64,000 bases of DNA from CAVXHV01 sp963761445 (lineage in GTDB: Bacteria; Planctomycetota; Planctomycetia; Isosphaerales; Isosphaeraceae). The notes beneath the pieces were generated by a model, which did not search any database, was not told the origin of the DNA, and worked only from the letters and a program-made list of their open reading frames with translations. Positions 10,607 to 21,368 of this stretch are shown here, piece by piece. The DNA is taken from NCBI GenBank assembly GCA_963761445.1, contig CAVXHV010000005.1, positions 3,224,001 through 3,288,000 on the forward strand, written 5' to 3'. A program made the position numbers and the translations under genes. Each line of letters begins with the position of its first letter. Positions within the stretch are counted from its first letter, which is position 1.

Positions 10607-11563
10607 TCACTCGGGAACAGAACCATCCTGTCCCGTAGCCTCCTCGAACTCCGAATCGGAAGGAGCCGGCGTATTTGCGATGAACATTCTGACTTCGTCG
10701 GCGACGACCGCCGATACGACGAGACCCACAAGCACCACCCGCGTTAGCTCCGCAGCCCAGCGGGGAAGCCGACGCAGCAGCGGTAGCTCTGGCACCCAGA
10801 CCAGCAGCGGGCTTGCGAACAAAATGATCGCGTGCGTTGTGCTCAGCTCACCGAAGAACCGGCCGGTGACGACCAGTGAGTAGAACGCCACGATCGCCAC
10901 ACCGAGCGGGCACGATCCGCGCGAGGACCACCGCAGCGCGAGTGTCGCCGCCCCGGCACCACCGATCGCACCTGCGAGCGCCAGGCTCGCCTGGCCGCCG
11001 CTCAGGTAGCCCGAGATCATGATCGCCAGACCGGCCCCGGCGCAGGAGATCGCCAGGCAAACCGCGGCTGATATCCCCCCTACCCTTGCCGACAATAAGC
11101 CCATCAGAGCCCACGCCGCGATCAGGGATGCCGCGAGGCCGCCCAGGATCTCGCAAGCCTGCGCGGTCGACCAGTCGGCCGTGCCGGGACCAGCCTGGTC
11201 GGTGATGTAACTGCTTCCATGCAGCAGGACGGGCGCGACGCCGGCCGCGAGAGCGGTGCGCAAAAACCAGACAAGCCAGCGCGGGACGCGACGGAACGCC
11301 CCGACCAGCTCGACGGCGACGACCGCCGGTAGCACCAGCAAGAGCAGACGGTCTCGGTCTTCCACCGGCCGCAAGTGCGGCAACCCGCCCAGTACACAAC
11401 AGCCAAGCAAGAAGCCTGCACTCGGCCCCACCACCCAGCCGATGTCGAACCAGGCAGTGTCCGCCTTTGCCTTGCGCCCGCGCCAACCGAGGAGGACGAG
11501 CGCCAGCGCCGAAACCGCCGCCGCAGCGCCGATCGCCGCCAGGATCAAAAACGGATCAGGCAT
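10607..11563 (-). CDS. Polytopic membrane protein of unknown function
   Basis: A 318-residue, very hydrophobic protein with about nine predicted membrane segments, beginning LILAAIGAAAAVSALALVLL and ending with an acidic tail (SDSEFEEATGQDGSVPE). No transporter signature or catalytic motif is recognised. It is preceded by GGAG about 7 bases before the ATG. It converges with the Hsp70-like gene and lies upstream of no obvious partner. Resembles the uncharacterised small membrane proteins common in planctomycetes. Confidence 0.72.
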   Translation of the reverse strand: MPDPFLILAAIGAAAAVSALALVLLGWRGRKAKADTAWFDIGWVVGPSAGFLLGCCVLGGLPHLRPVEDRDRLLLLVLPAVVAVELVGAFRRVPRWLVWFLRTALAAGVAPVLLHGSSYITDQAGPGTADWSTAQACEILGGLAASLIAAWALMGLLSARVGGISAAVCLAISCAGAGLAIMISGYLSGGQASLALAGAIGGAGAATLALRWSSRGSCPLGVAIVAFYSLVVTGRFFGELSTTHAIILFASPLLVWVPELPLLRRLPRWAAELTRVVLVGLVVSAVVADEVRMFIANTPAPSDSEFEEATGQDGSVPE

Positions 11564-11601
11564 GATCCGGCTCCGCTATGGATGATCTGATCAGGCTGGC
11601 A

Positions 11602-12180
11602 TTATCTCTTCTTGGTCCCTTCGATCCCGACCGAGATCTGAACATCCTCACCGAGCATCTTCATGTTCTTGGCGATGCCGAAATCGGTTCGGTTGATCGT
11701 GAAGTCTCCGTAAAACCCGATTTTCGTACCGGCGCGGGGATCGTTGATGGTTTTGCCGCCTTTGAGCGTGAGCGTGATCGGCTTCGTTTCCCCGTGCAGC
11801 GTCAGATCGCCGGTCACCTCGTAGCCGCCGTCGGCAGCCGGCTTGACTGCGCTGCTCTTGAACGTGATCGAGGCATACTGCTTGGCGTTGAAGAAATCCG
11901 GGCTCTTGAGATGGGTGTCTCTGCCTTGATTGTTCGTGTCGACGCTCTGCGTCTTGATCGCGAACTCGAACGAGCTCTTGGTCGGGTCGGCTGAATCGAT
12001 CTTGCACACACCTGAGAAGCTATTGAAGCGGCCGTGAACATAGCTCAGGCCCATGTGCTCGATCTTGAAGCTGACGCTCGAGTGCGCGACATCAACCGTG
12101 TAATCGTCGGCAGCGGCGATGGCGCCGAGCCCGAGAAAAACAACGACGCCCGCGGCGGCCTGGGAAAGGAAGGATCGCAT
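11602..12180 (-). CDS. YceI family periplasmic lipid-binding-like protein
   Basis: A 192-residue secreted protein. Residues 1-24 form a signal peptide (hydrophobic core GVVVFLGLGAIAAA). The mature part starts DDYTVDVAHSSVSFKIEHMG and keeps the YceI pattern throughout: VHGRFNSFSG, GRDTHLKSPDFFNAKQYASI, VTGDLTLHGETKPITL, NRTDFGIAKNM. YceI proteins are beta-barrels that bind long isoprenoid-type lipids; the ligand here is unknown. Full length and intact. GGGAG precedes the ATG. Confidence 0.93.
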   Translation of the reverse strand: MRSFLSQAAAGVVVFLGLGAIAAADDYTVDVAHSSVSFKIEHMGLSYVHGRFNSFSGVCKIDSADPTKSSFEFAIKTQSVDTNNQGRDTHLKSPDFFNAKQYASITFKSSAVKPAADGGYEVTGDLTLHGETKPITLTLKGGKTINDPRAGTKIGFYGDFTINRTDFGIAKNMKMLGEDVQISVGIEGTKKR

Positions 12181-12277
12181 GCTGAAAGGCTCCCATGGGT
12201 GAAAAAAAACAGGATGCCGGGAGAAAACAATCTCCGCGACGGCCTTGGTGAAGACTGAGTCGATTGAACGAGCGGGC

Positions 12278-13911
12278 TCACTGCCCGGCCGCGTCGCGCC
12301 CCTTGGCTTTTTCTTGCTTCGGCTCGTCGGACTGCGGCTTCTGATCGCGCCCCTGGTGAAATTCGGGGGCGTCGAACATCGAGGGCTCGGGCGTCTTGGG
12401 ATTGCGGGGCAAGATCTCGGGGAGCATGGCCACTCCGTAGGCCCACGCCGCCAGCACCTTGGCCCCCTGGTTCACCTCATCCGGATAGACCTTGTCGACC
12501 GTGTCGCTCTCGGTGTGGTGGGTTTTGCGATACTCGGCTTCGTCCTGTACGACCGCAAATGCGGGGACGCCATGCGGAAGAAACGACAGATGGTCAGTGC
12601 CCATCATGGTGCGCATGCTGAGCTCCTCGAGGTTCAAGGCCTCCTTGAACGGCTCGACGACCCCCTCCATGATTTCCCGCAGGTCATACCGGCCTTGCAG
12701 CCCGATGCTCTTGACCCGGCCGGTTCCCGCGTCGTGAATCAGCACGCCGCAGATCTTGGACATCTCTTTTTCGTGCGCCTTCACGTAGGCTCGCGAGCCG
12801 TGCAACCCCTCTTCCTCTCCGGAAAAGAGCACGCAGCGGATCGTGCGCTTGGGCTTGACGCCGACCGCCTTTAATGCCCGGGCGGCCTCGAGCACCGCCA
12901 TGATGCCCGTGCCGTTGTCGGTGGCGCCGGTGCCCAGGTCCCAGCTATCGATGTGGCCGCCGATGATGACCACCTCGTCGGCCTTGCCGGATCCTGGAAT
13001 CTCGGCCACGGTATTAAAAACCTCGACTTCTCCCTTGCTGAACGTGTTTTGCAAGTCGATCTCGACCTCGACGGGCCCGCGCTTGAGAAGCCGCCAGATG
13101 AGGCCGTACGATTCGGTGGTCAAGAACGCTCGGGGAAGCTCCGCCGGCGCGAACTTGGCCGATGCGCCCGTCATGTCGATCAGGCCGTGCTCCTTGTTGG
13201 AGTCGACCAGGATGCCGGCGGCTCCCTCGGCAACCAGGAACTTCTCAAGCTGGGGATAGAAGGATCGCATTTTCATGTATTCGGCAATTCGCTTTTTCAT
13301 ATCGCCGCCGAGGTTGGTCTTGGGCTGCTTGGGCGACGGCTGCACGGAGACCTCTTTGAGCAAGATCCAGGCTCCCTTGAGCTTGCCCTTGTACGCCGCG
13401 AGATCTTCAACTGACTCGGCCTTCACGTGAAGGGCCGGTCCGCGCTTGGGTCCATCGGTCGACGGGCTCCAGCCGGCCGATTCGAGCAGAATCCGCTGTT
13501 CCACCGGCACGATCACGCGGCCCTTGGCGTCGCCGCGAATCCAGGCTCGGTCGATCGTCCAGGGCTCCACGTGTGCATTTGTCAAGCCGTACTGTTCGAA
13601 CTTCTGCTTCGTCCAGTGGTTGGCTTTCGTCAGATTGGGCGAGCCGGTCAGTCTTGGACCGATCATGTCGCAGAGGTATTCGATGTTGGTCATGAGCTCC
13701 GAGTGCTTGTCGATTTCGTCCAGAATCGCCGTGGTCACGGCCTTGACCTCACCGCTTGATTCCTTCGCTGCGGGGGCCGCGCCCGGCTGGGCTCCTCCGC
13801 GTGGTCGGCGCGCCGTTCGCCCCGATCTCCCGCGGACGGAGCTTGGGCGAGAACCGAGGCACACAGCCCCACTGCCGATACACAGATCAACCACGCACGA
13901 ATGGATTTCAT
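12278..13911 (-). CDS. Secreted M28 family zinc aminopeptidase, frameshifted near N-terminus
   Basis: Predicted exported metallopeptidase of about 540 residues. The ATG at 13911 opens a signal peptide (MKSIRAWLICVSAVGLC, cut near ASVLAQA); the frame then changes near 13795 into the main body. A PA-like insert domain (LVAEGAAGILVDSNKEHG) precedes the catalytic domain, which has the di-zinc ligands GGHIDSWDLGTGATDNGTG, SGEEEGLHGS, HDAGTGR and DHLSFLPHGVPAF. A charged Pro/Lys-rich tail follows. Likely releases amino acids from peptides in the periplasm or outside the cell. Confidence 0.9.
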
Positions 13912-14197
13912 GATCGAGCTGGGCCCTTTCCAAGAGTTGATCATCAATGCCGAGCTGGTTCTGTCTCTACCAAGCTCCGTTCTCCCCAAGACACAGGCCA
14001 TCGTAGGTATGCGGCGGCCGATTGGCAAGCGTTGCGTTTGCAAGCAGATTGTTCTGGTTGCGCATGCATGCTGTGGACGGGTGGTCTGCCTGCCACCGGA
14101 CAGGTCTCATTGGGTAGAATGATCGGGACGAGAATGGACCGCGCGCGAAAGGTCCATCCTCGCGTATCCGTAGAGTATCTGGAGATTCAAGAATCAA

Positions 14198-15303
14198 ATG
14201 CTTTACTCGCTGCTCTTTGCCGTCGCGTTAAACTCGCAGCTCGCTGTCGACGAACCGCCGAAAGCCGCTGCGCTCGTCGAGCGCTTCAATCGTGAAAAAT
14301 CGCCGGTATGGGCTGACGGCGACATCGCCACGTTCTTTTTTCGCGGCGAGGCCGAGAGAGTGGAGCTCTTCGCCGCCGGGGAAATCAAGGCTCTCGAGCG
14401 AATTCCGTCGAGCGACGTGTGGACCCTCAACTCAACATATCCGGGGCTCGAGCGGGCCGTCATTTCGTACGCGATTGCGCCGAAACACAAGCCGGGGGCG
14501 GCCCAGCGGCCGCAGGGGGCACCGCAGGAAAGCGTGTGGCGCGGTCCCAAAGCTCCTTCGCAAGCGGCCCGCGCGGCCGAGCTGCGCGGCTCGTTGAAAA
14601 CGATCGAAATCGAGTCGAGAGCACTCGCAGCGCAGCGAAAACTCACCGTTTATTTTCCGCCCGGATTTGAGCCCGGCCGCGTGAAGGGGGTGATCTATGC
14701 GGCCGATGGCGAAAGCATCGAGCGCTTTGCCCCGTTTCTCGAGCCACTCATCACCTCGGGAAAGATTCCGCCGGTGCTCCTGGTCGGCGTCCACAGCGGA
14801 GGCTATATCGGGGGCGCGCCTGAATTCAATAACTACGATGCGAAGAAGGATATGCGTGTGCGAGAGTATTTCCCGGGCATTGACGAGAAGCTTTTCACCA
14901 AGCACGAGACGTTCTTCTGCTCCGAGGTGACGTCCTACTCCCAGAGGCAATGGAAGGTCTCGAGCCACGCGAAGGACCGCGCGCTGTTCGGTTGCTCGAA
15001 CGGGGGCCGGTTCGTCTTCGAAATGGCGATGCGCCATCCCGACGAGTTCGGTGATGTCCTGGCGTTTTCGGTTCCAGGCGCCGGCGAGATTGCTCTGCCG
15101 GATTCCCTCAAGACCGCGGTGCGTTTCCACCTGGAAGCGGGTACCTGGGAACGGGAATTCGAGACCTACACGAAGCGGCTTGCCGCGGCGCTTGCGCGAG
15201 CGGGCTTCCCGGCAGAATTCCGGTCACGCGCCGGCGGCCACGATGAGGCTATCTGGCGCGAGGAGTTCGCGCGCCCCTCGTGCTTGCTTTCGGTTCAGGA
15301 TGA
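14198..15303 (+). CDS. Secreted esterase, alpha/beta hydrolase (enterochelin-esterase-like), frameshift at 3' end
   Basis: About 368 residues. An N-terminal signal-like stretch (LYSLLFAVALNSQL) is followed by an early beta-sandwich domain and then an esterase D/Fes-type hydrolase domain: RKLTVYFPPGFEPG, PPVLLVGVHSGG, nucleophile elbow FGCSNGGRF, and C-terminal His in RSRAGGHDEAIW. The frame shown to 15300 and beyond gives an unrelated Leu/Asp-rich tail; shifting one base at about 15270 gives a short natural end (LVLAFGSG, stop 15301-15303). Substrate unknown. Confidence 0.82.
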
Positions 15304-15307
15304 CCGT

Positions 15308-17390
15308 TTACTTCTCTTCTTTATCGGTCAGATGGATCGGCTCGGACGAACCGCTCTCGTTGAATGTGATCGGCACAGTCCAGATGAGGCTGCGGATCCG
15401 GCAGAGGCTCGACGGCTCGCTGCAGACGAGTGTCTTGAGCGAGACCTTCAGGTCGATCTTCTCGCCGGCATCGGGGACCTTGGCCAGAGGCACGGTGATC
15501 TTGAACTGGGTTTTGGGCGGATTCACCTTGTCGCCTGCGGGTGAGACGTCGGGTGAAAGGATGCCCTCCTTTTCCGGTGTTTCGACCACGTATGCCAGCG
15601 GCGACTCTTCGTTGAGCTTATAGCCCTTGGCGATTGGAACGGTCACCGCGAGCGTGATCGACTTCGCGGGCACGACCTCGACCGGTTGCACGGTGATGGT
15701 GGTGGCGTTGGGAAAGGCCGGCCGCCGTGGGGCCAGTCGCGGGGGAGAGAGGTCATCGAGCCGCCAGAGTCGTGACGGCCTTGGTTTTCAAGTCGACGAC
15801 CTTGATCTTGTTGTTGTTGGTATCGGCGACATAGAGCTTGGAATCGGCGGCGCTCAAGCCACCGGGCTCATAAAAATGCGGCGGATTGTCGCCGTCACCG
15901 GCCTTGCGGGTGCCGACCAGCGTTCTGACAGTGCGGTTCCTGGGGTCGCAGATCTTGATCTTGTTGTTGTAGGTGTCGGCGATGTACAGATGGTCACCGG
16001 CATAGGCCAGTCCCAGGCAGTGCTGAAGCCGGACGGTGCTGCCCCGGCCGTCGATGTCGTCGAATGCGAAGAGACCTTCGCCCACGATGGTGCGAACGGT
16101 CGGTCCGCGGGTGCTTTGCATTCCGGTGAGCACCCGGACGCCCGAGACTTCCGAGTCGGCGACGAAGAGGTTTTCCCCGTCGGTTGCCAGCCCGCTGGGC
16201 TGGGCGAAGTTGGCGGTAGCGGCCGGTCCGTCGACGATATTTTCGCGGCCTGATCCGGCGAAAATGCTCACCACACGGCCGGCAATGTCGAGCTTCCAGA
16301 TCTGGTGAGGACCGGCCATGGCGATGTATAAGGCCTTATCGCCCGGAATCTGGATCACATCCCATGGGCTGCAAAGCGGGGTTGTCTTCGCCGGACCGGA
16401 CTCCCCCGTCGGGAAGACGCGCATGGCCTGGCTGCCCGTGCCGGCAATCGTGGTGACGTTGCCGGCTTTCAAGTCGATGGCGCGGATGGCGTGGTTCTCG
16501 GTATCGGCCACGAAGAGCGTGTCCTCGCTCAGGAACATTCCCTGCGGGCGGTTGAACGACGCCTTCTTGAAGTCGCCGTCGTCAAAGCCCTCTTCGCCGC
16601 TGCCGATGGTGACCGGGTTTGCACCCTCCAGGTCGGTCTGAATGATCCGGTTATGGCCGGTGTCGGCGATGAAGAGTCGCTTGCCCGGAGCGTCGGCCAC
16701 GATTTTGCCCGGATAAAGCAGCGGGCCGTTGGTGGGGCGTTCCATCTCCGGGGTGAAGCTGAGCGGGGTCAGGTTGAGCTCACCCTTGGCTTTGTGGTGT
16801 TCCACGAGCTCGCCGATCGCCCGGTCGACCGTGTCAAAGTTACCCTCGCCGCTGGCGCGGCCGGCGTAATGACCGTTGGCATCGATCAAGATCAAGGTCG
16901 GCCAGCTATTGACCTCGAAGCGCTTCCAGATCGCCATGTTCGCATCGTTGACGACGGGGTGCTTGATCCGGTATTCGGCGACTTTGCGGCGGATGTTCTC
17001 GGTATCGCGCTCGGCGTCGAATTTGGCGGAGTGAACCCCGATCACGACGAGCTCGTCCTTGTACTTGGCCTCGAGCTTGGCCAGATCGGGAAGAATGTGG
17101 TGGCAGTTGATGCAGCAGAAAGTCCAGAAATCGAGCAGCACGATCTTGCCGCGCAGCTCGGCCAGGGAGATCGGACCGGAATTGATCCAGGCGATGCCCC
17201 CTTTCAAGCTCAAGCCGCTGGCTTGGGTATAAGAGGCCAGCTCCATCCTGGGAGGCGTCCAGAGCTCACCGACATCGTGGGGCGCGTTCGCTTTGGTGAC
17301 ATGGTAACGGACCAGAAGTACGGCAGAGACAACAAGAATAACAGCAATTGCAGTCGAGAGGCAGCGAGTCAGAAATCGGATGGCGTGCAT
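15308..17390 (-). CDS. NHLRC2-like protein: membrane anchor, thioredoxin fold, NHL propeller, C-terminal beta domain
   Basis: About 690 residues when a frameshift near 15755 is repaired. The ATG at 17390 has GAGGG upstream and opens an N-terminal membrane anchor (TAIAVILVVSAVLLV). Next is a thioredoxin-like domain with the hallmark CCINC in FWTFCCINCHHILPDL. Then come NHL repeats (RLFIADTGHNRIIQTD, LFVADTENHAIRAID, LYIADTYNNKIKICDP, LYVADTNNNKIKVVD). Finally a beta-rich domain of about 130 residues (VPAKSITLAVTVPIAKGYKL) matches the third domain of NHLRC2. Probably a cell-surface redox or scaffold protein; its partner is unknown. Confidence 0.85.
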
Positions 17391-17720
17391 GCCGGTGCCC
17401 TCGCGATGTCGGGACCACAGAGCCGGTGCCACCTCGGCGCCCGGCGTTCCACTCTGGCGTATTATAAACAACCCTTTGACATTCGGCATGCCTTTTTCGG
17501 GCGGGGAAGCGGTCTCGCCCGATCACGGCGTAAAAGCGTGAGATGCAGAGGGCGGCGAGAAGCGGCTTCACCGCGACTGGCAGTTTTGAATTCCGCACGA
17601 TAGAATAACGTTCTCAATTCAGGATGAGCGATCGCGCCTGCGGCCGGCGCGTGGTGAAGCGTGAGCGTGATTCGCTAGGGTTGGCGGTTTCCGAACAACC
17701 GGGATGGCGGAGCGACACCG
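17391..17720. other. Divergent promoter region
   Basis: About 330 bases between the start of the NHLRC2-like gene (leftward) and prs (rightward). It must hold both promoters. No hairpin, repeat or small gene could be supported. Confidence 0.45.
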
Positions 17721-18718
17721 GTGGGCAAAGACAAATCGCTGATCCTGAGCGATGATTCCTCGAAGAAAACCGATCCGTACGGTGAGCTGAAGGTATTCTC
17801 CGGCAGCTCGGGCCAGACGCTGGCGCGCACAATCTGCGATTATCTTCGAATGGACCTGGCCAGCTCGGAAGTGCACGTTTTCAGCGAGGGCAACGTCTTC
17901 GTGCGCGTGCTCGAGAACGTGCGCGGGCGCGACGTTTTCATCGTTCAGGGGACCGACTTTCCGGTCAACGACAATTTCGTCGAGCTGTTGTTCTGGATCG
18001 ACGCATTCAAACGCGCAAGCGCCACTCAGGTGACGGCGGTTATTCCCTATTTCTCTTACGCCAAAGGGGATAAGAAGGACGAGCCACGGGTGTCGATCCG
18101 GCGCGAGTCTGCGCTGACTGCATCGAGGTTGCCGGGGCCGACCGGGTGCTGACGATGGACCTGCACAGCCCGCAGATCCAGGGATTCTTCAAGATTCCGG
18201 TCGATCACCTGTATGCGATGCCTGTTCTGGTTGATTACTTTCGCTCCAAGGAAATTCCCGATCTGGTTGTGGCGGCGCCGGACGTCGGGTTCGGCAAGCA
18301 GGCGTACAAGTTTGGCGAGATGATGCATGCGCCGGTGGTTTTCGGCAACAAGACCCGCAAAGGGCACGACGAGAAGGCCGAGATGCTCACGATCGTGGGC
18401 CAGGTCGAGGGGAAGAACGTCCTGATCGTGGACGACTTCACCATCACGGGCGGTACCCTGATCGAGATGGCCAACGGCTGCAAGAAGAGGGGTGCCAAGG
18501 ACATTTACGCCTGCGTATCGCATGGTGTCTTCTCACGCGGCTCGGCCGAAAAGATCGAAGCGAGCCCGATCAAGGAGCTGGTGCTCACGGATACGATCGA
18601 GTACCGGTTCGAGCCGCTTGCCAAGTGCTGCAAGATCATCTCGGTGGCGCGGCTATTCGCGCAGGCGATCCTGTCGATTCACCGTCGTGAGAGTGTGAGC
18701 CGATTGTTTGATTATTGA
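17721..18718 (+). CDS. prs: Ribose-phosphate pyrophosphokinase (PRPP synthase), one frameshift
   Basis: Makes PRPP from ribose-5-phosphate and ATP for nucleotide, His and Trp synthesis. About 330 residues. Visible are GELKVFSGSSGQTLA, the flexible loop YFSYAKGDKKDEPRVSI, DLHSPQIQGFF, and the PRPP-binding loop LIVDDFTITGGTL (VDDMIDTGGTL in typical enzymes, so two to three loop residues differ). The frame changes near 18105 inside the conserved core. The GTG start is preferred because GGAG lies 8 bases upstream. It is followed closely by a MoxR-type gene. Confidence 0.93.
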
Positions 18719-18732
18719 GCGAGAGGGTTTTA

Positions 18733-20169
18733 ATGAGTGTGGATCGGCCCCGGACCTTGGGCGAGCTGGCGGCAAGCGGTTATCGGATTCAGTCGGTCAA
18801 GGACGAGATGAGGCGCAACCTCATCGCCATGCTCCCCTCCGGCGAGCCGCTTTTTCCTGGAATCCTGGGCTACGACGAGACCGTCGTTCCCCAGGTCCAG
18901 AACGCGATCCTGTCCAAGCACGACATTCTGTTGCTAGGTTTGCGCGGTCAGGCGAAGACGCGGATGCTGCGCGGCCTGGTCCGATTGCTGGACGACGCGA
19001 TTCCGATCGTGGCCGGCTCGGAAATCCACGACAATCCCTTCTCGCCCGTTTCCAAGCATGCCCGTGACGTGATCGCCTCGCAGGGCGATGCCACGCCGAT
19101 CGAGTGGATCGGCCGCAGTGACCGCTATCACGAGAAGCTGGCCACGCCGGACGTGACGATCGCGGACTTGATCGGGGAGGTCGACATGATCAAGCACGCC
19201 GAGGGGCGTTATCTCTCGAGCGAGCTGACCATGCATTTCGGCCTGATTCCCAGGGCGAACCGGGGAATCTTCTGCATCAACGAGCTGCCCGATCTGGCAC
19301 CCAAGATCCAGGTGGGCCTGTTCAACGTGCTCGAAGAACGCGACGTGCAGATTCGCGGGTATCCCGTGCGTCTGGACCTCGATCTCTGCATGGTCTTCTC
19401 GGCCAACCCCGAAGATTACACGAACCGCGGCCGGATCGTCACGCCGCTCAAAGACCGGATCGGATCGGTCATTCGCACGCATTATCCGCTGTCGCGCGAG
19501 ATCGGGATCGCGATCAGCGACCAGAACGCGTGGCTCGATCGCGCAGCACCCGGCGCGGCGAAGATCTTTGTTCCGCCTTTCATGAAAGAGCTGGTCGAAG
19601 AAGTTGCACGGCTGGCTCGCTCGTCGCCCCACGTGAACCAGCAGTCGGGCGTTTCGGTCCGGATGTCGATCGCCAATCTGGAGAACGTCGTGTCGAGCGC
19701 CGAGCGGCGGGCGATCATGCACCATGAACGATGGATCGTGCCCAGACCGTCGGACCTGGCGTTTGCCGTGCCCAGCTCGCGAGGAAAGCTCGAGCTCACG
19801 ATGACCGAGGAAGAAGGACACGAAGACAAGCTGATCGGGCGCATCATTGACGAAGCCGTCAAGAATATCTCGACCGCTCACGTTGACTTGCGCGAGCTTC
19901 GGCCGGTTGTCGACTACTTCGAGAACGGTCAGAGCGTCGAGCTGGGGGACGGGCTGGCCGGATCTGTTGTGCTCGATCGAGTGGCCAAGGTCCCCGGACT
20001 GCGCAAACGCGCCGAGGAGCTATCGGCTGGCTGGATACCCGGCGGAAGCGACGGCGATTTACGTGCGGCGGCGGCGGCCAGCGCGGCCGAGTTTCTGCTC
20101 GAGGGCCTGCACGTGCATAACAAGATCAACAAACAGGCGAAGTCCGGCGGCACCTCATACAGGCGCTGA
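18733..20169 (+). CDS. MoxR / magnesium-chelatase-like AAA+ ATPase
   Basis: A 478-residue AAA+ protein of the MoxR/ChlI class, which typically remodels or matures a partner protein with a VWA protein as co-factor. The P-loop reads GLRGQAKT, with Ala where most P-loops have Gly before Lys. Walker B is GIFCINELPDL, and the sensor/arginine-finger region includes VFSANPEDYTNRGR and PLKDRIG. Residues 1-40 and the long C-terminal helical region (AAAAASAAEFLLEGLHVHNK) are family-specific. Only 8 bases separate it from the VWA gene, which supports a functional pair. The start at 18733 is chosen over one at 18715. Confidence 0.9.
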   Translation: MSVDRPRTLGELAASGYRIQSVKDEMRRNLIAMLPSGEPLFPGILGYDETVVPQVQNAILSKHDILLLGLRGQAKTRMLRGLVRLLDDAIPIVAGSEIHDNPFSPVSKHARDVIASQGDATPIEWIGRSDRYHEKLATPDVTIADLIGEVDMIKHAEGRYLSSELTMHFGLIPRANRGIFCINELPDLAPKIQVGLFNVLEERDVQIRGYPVRLDLDLCMVFSANPEDYTNRGRIVTPLKDRIGSVIRTHYPLSREIGIAISDQNAWLDRAAPGAAKIFVPPFMKELVEEVARLARSSPHVNQQSGVSVRMSIANLENVVSSAERRAIMHHERWIVPRPSDLAFAVPSSRGKLELTMTEEEGHEDKLIGRIIDEAVKNISTAHVDLRELRPVVDYFENGQSVELGDGLAGSVVLDRVAKVPGLRKRAEELSAGWIPGGSDGDLRAAAAASAAEFLLEGLHVHNKINKQAKSGGTSYRR

Positions 20170-20177
20170 AAAAAAGA

Positions 20178-21319
20178 ATGGCGATCTTCGAGTATTCCAG
20201 ATGGGACGGCTCGCAGGAATTCCTGCCCCAATCGGCGGACCGGGTCTTCGACCAGCTCGCCGAGTTTCTCATGCAGCACGGCGACGCGATCTTGCAGAAC
20301 ATGGACGATCTCGAAGACGAGATTCCGGAGATCATCGAGCTGATCCAGAAGGAGGGCCTGATCGAGAAGGACCGCGAGGGCCGCTGGAGCGTGACGCCGC
20401 GGGGCGTGCGCAAGATCCAGGACAAGGCGCTCGAAGACCTTTTCCAGCGGTTTCGCCGCGACTCACTCGGCAAGCATGACACAGCCGAGAAGGGCGAGGG
20501 AAGCGTGGTGCTCGAGGACACGCGGCCCTATGTCTACGGCGATACGCTGGCCAATTTGAATCTGCACGAGACCTTGAAGAATGCCTATGTTCGCCAGGGC
20601 GGCGGAGTGCCGATCAAGCTGAGCTCGGATGACTACGTGGTGCACGAGACCGAGTATCAAACGCGGTGCGCGACGGTGGTCTTGATCGACATGAGCGGCT
20701 CGATGGGCCGGTACGGCAAGTACTACACGACCAAGAAGGTGGCGCTGGCGCTGCAGGCGATGGTGCGCGTCGAGGTATCCGCAAGATTCGCTCCAGATGA
20801 TCGGGTTTTACACGTTTGCCAGCATGATGAATGAGCGGCAGCTCCTGGCCTCGGCGCCCAAGCCGGTGAGCATTTTTGACAGCCGCGTGCACCTGCGCGT
20901 GGACCTCGACCGCCCGCCGGGGAGAACTCCCCAGCATTTCACCAACATCCACGCGGGCCTTCGTCTGGCGCGCAGCGTGCTCTCGCGGCAGCCAGCAACG
21001 AACAAGCAGATCATCGTGATCACCGACGGCGAGCCCACTGCGCACATCGAGGGCCGGGAGGTTGTGCTCGATCTACCCGCCTGCCGAGAAGACAGCCAGG
21101 CACACGCTGGGCGAGGTGAAGAACTGCGCCAACGCGGGTATTCGCGTCTCGAGTTTCGCACTCATCGAAGATTATTTCTATCTGGGTCTCGTGAATTTCG
21201 TCGAGGAGATGGCGAGGGTTTCGCGCGGCGTGGCGGCGTATTGCTCGACGGATGATATCGGGAACCTGGTGTTTGACAGTTTCGTGGGCGGGCGGCGGAA
21301 GCGTCGGTATGATTCGTGA
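20178..21319 (+). CDS. VWA domain protein partnered with MoxR ATPase, two frameshifts
   Basis: About 380 residues joined. The N-terminal part (EYSRWDGSQEFLPQSADR, then a winged-helix-like ITELIQKEGLIEKD-type segment) leads to a von Willebrand A domain with the metal-binding MIDAS motif DMSGSM, TNIHAGLRLA and ITDGEPTAH. It ends in a basic tail (GGRRKRRYDS). The frame changes near 20785 and 21065. With the upstream MoxR ATPase it forms the common MoxR-VWA two-gene unit; the client protein is unknown. Fragments resembling its 3' end recur near 27.7 and 28.3-28.4 kb. Confidence 0.85.
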
Positions 21320-21368
21320 CGCAAGAGCAGGCCCCGGCGCCCCAGTATGACATTCGGGACGAACGCTC

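Noticed and set aside
18934..19881. Long minus-strand open frame opposite the MoxR gene
   Set aside because: Shadow frame; Asp/Arg/Gln-rich composition and no motif.
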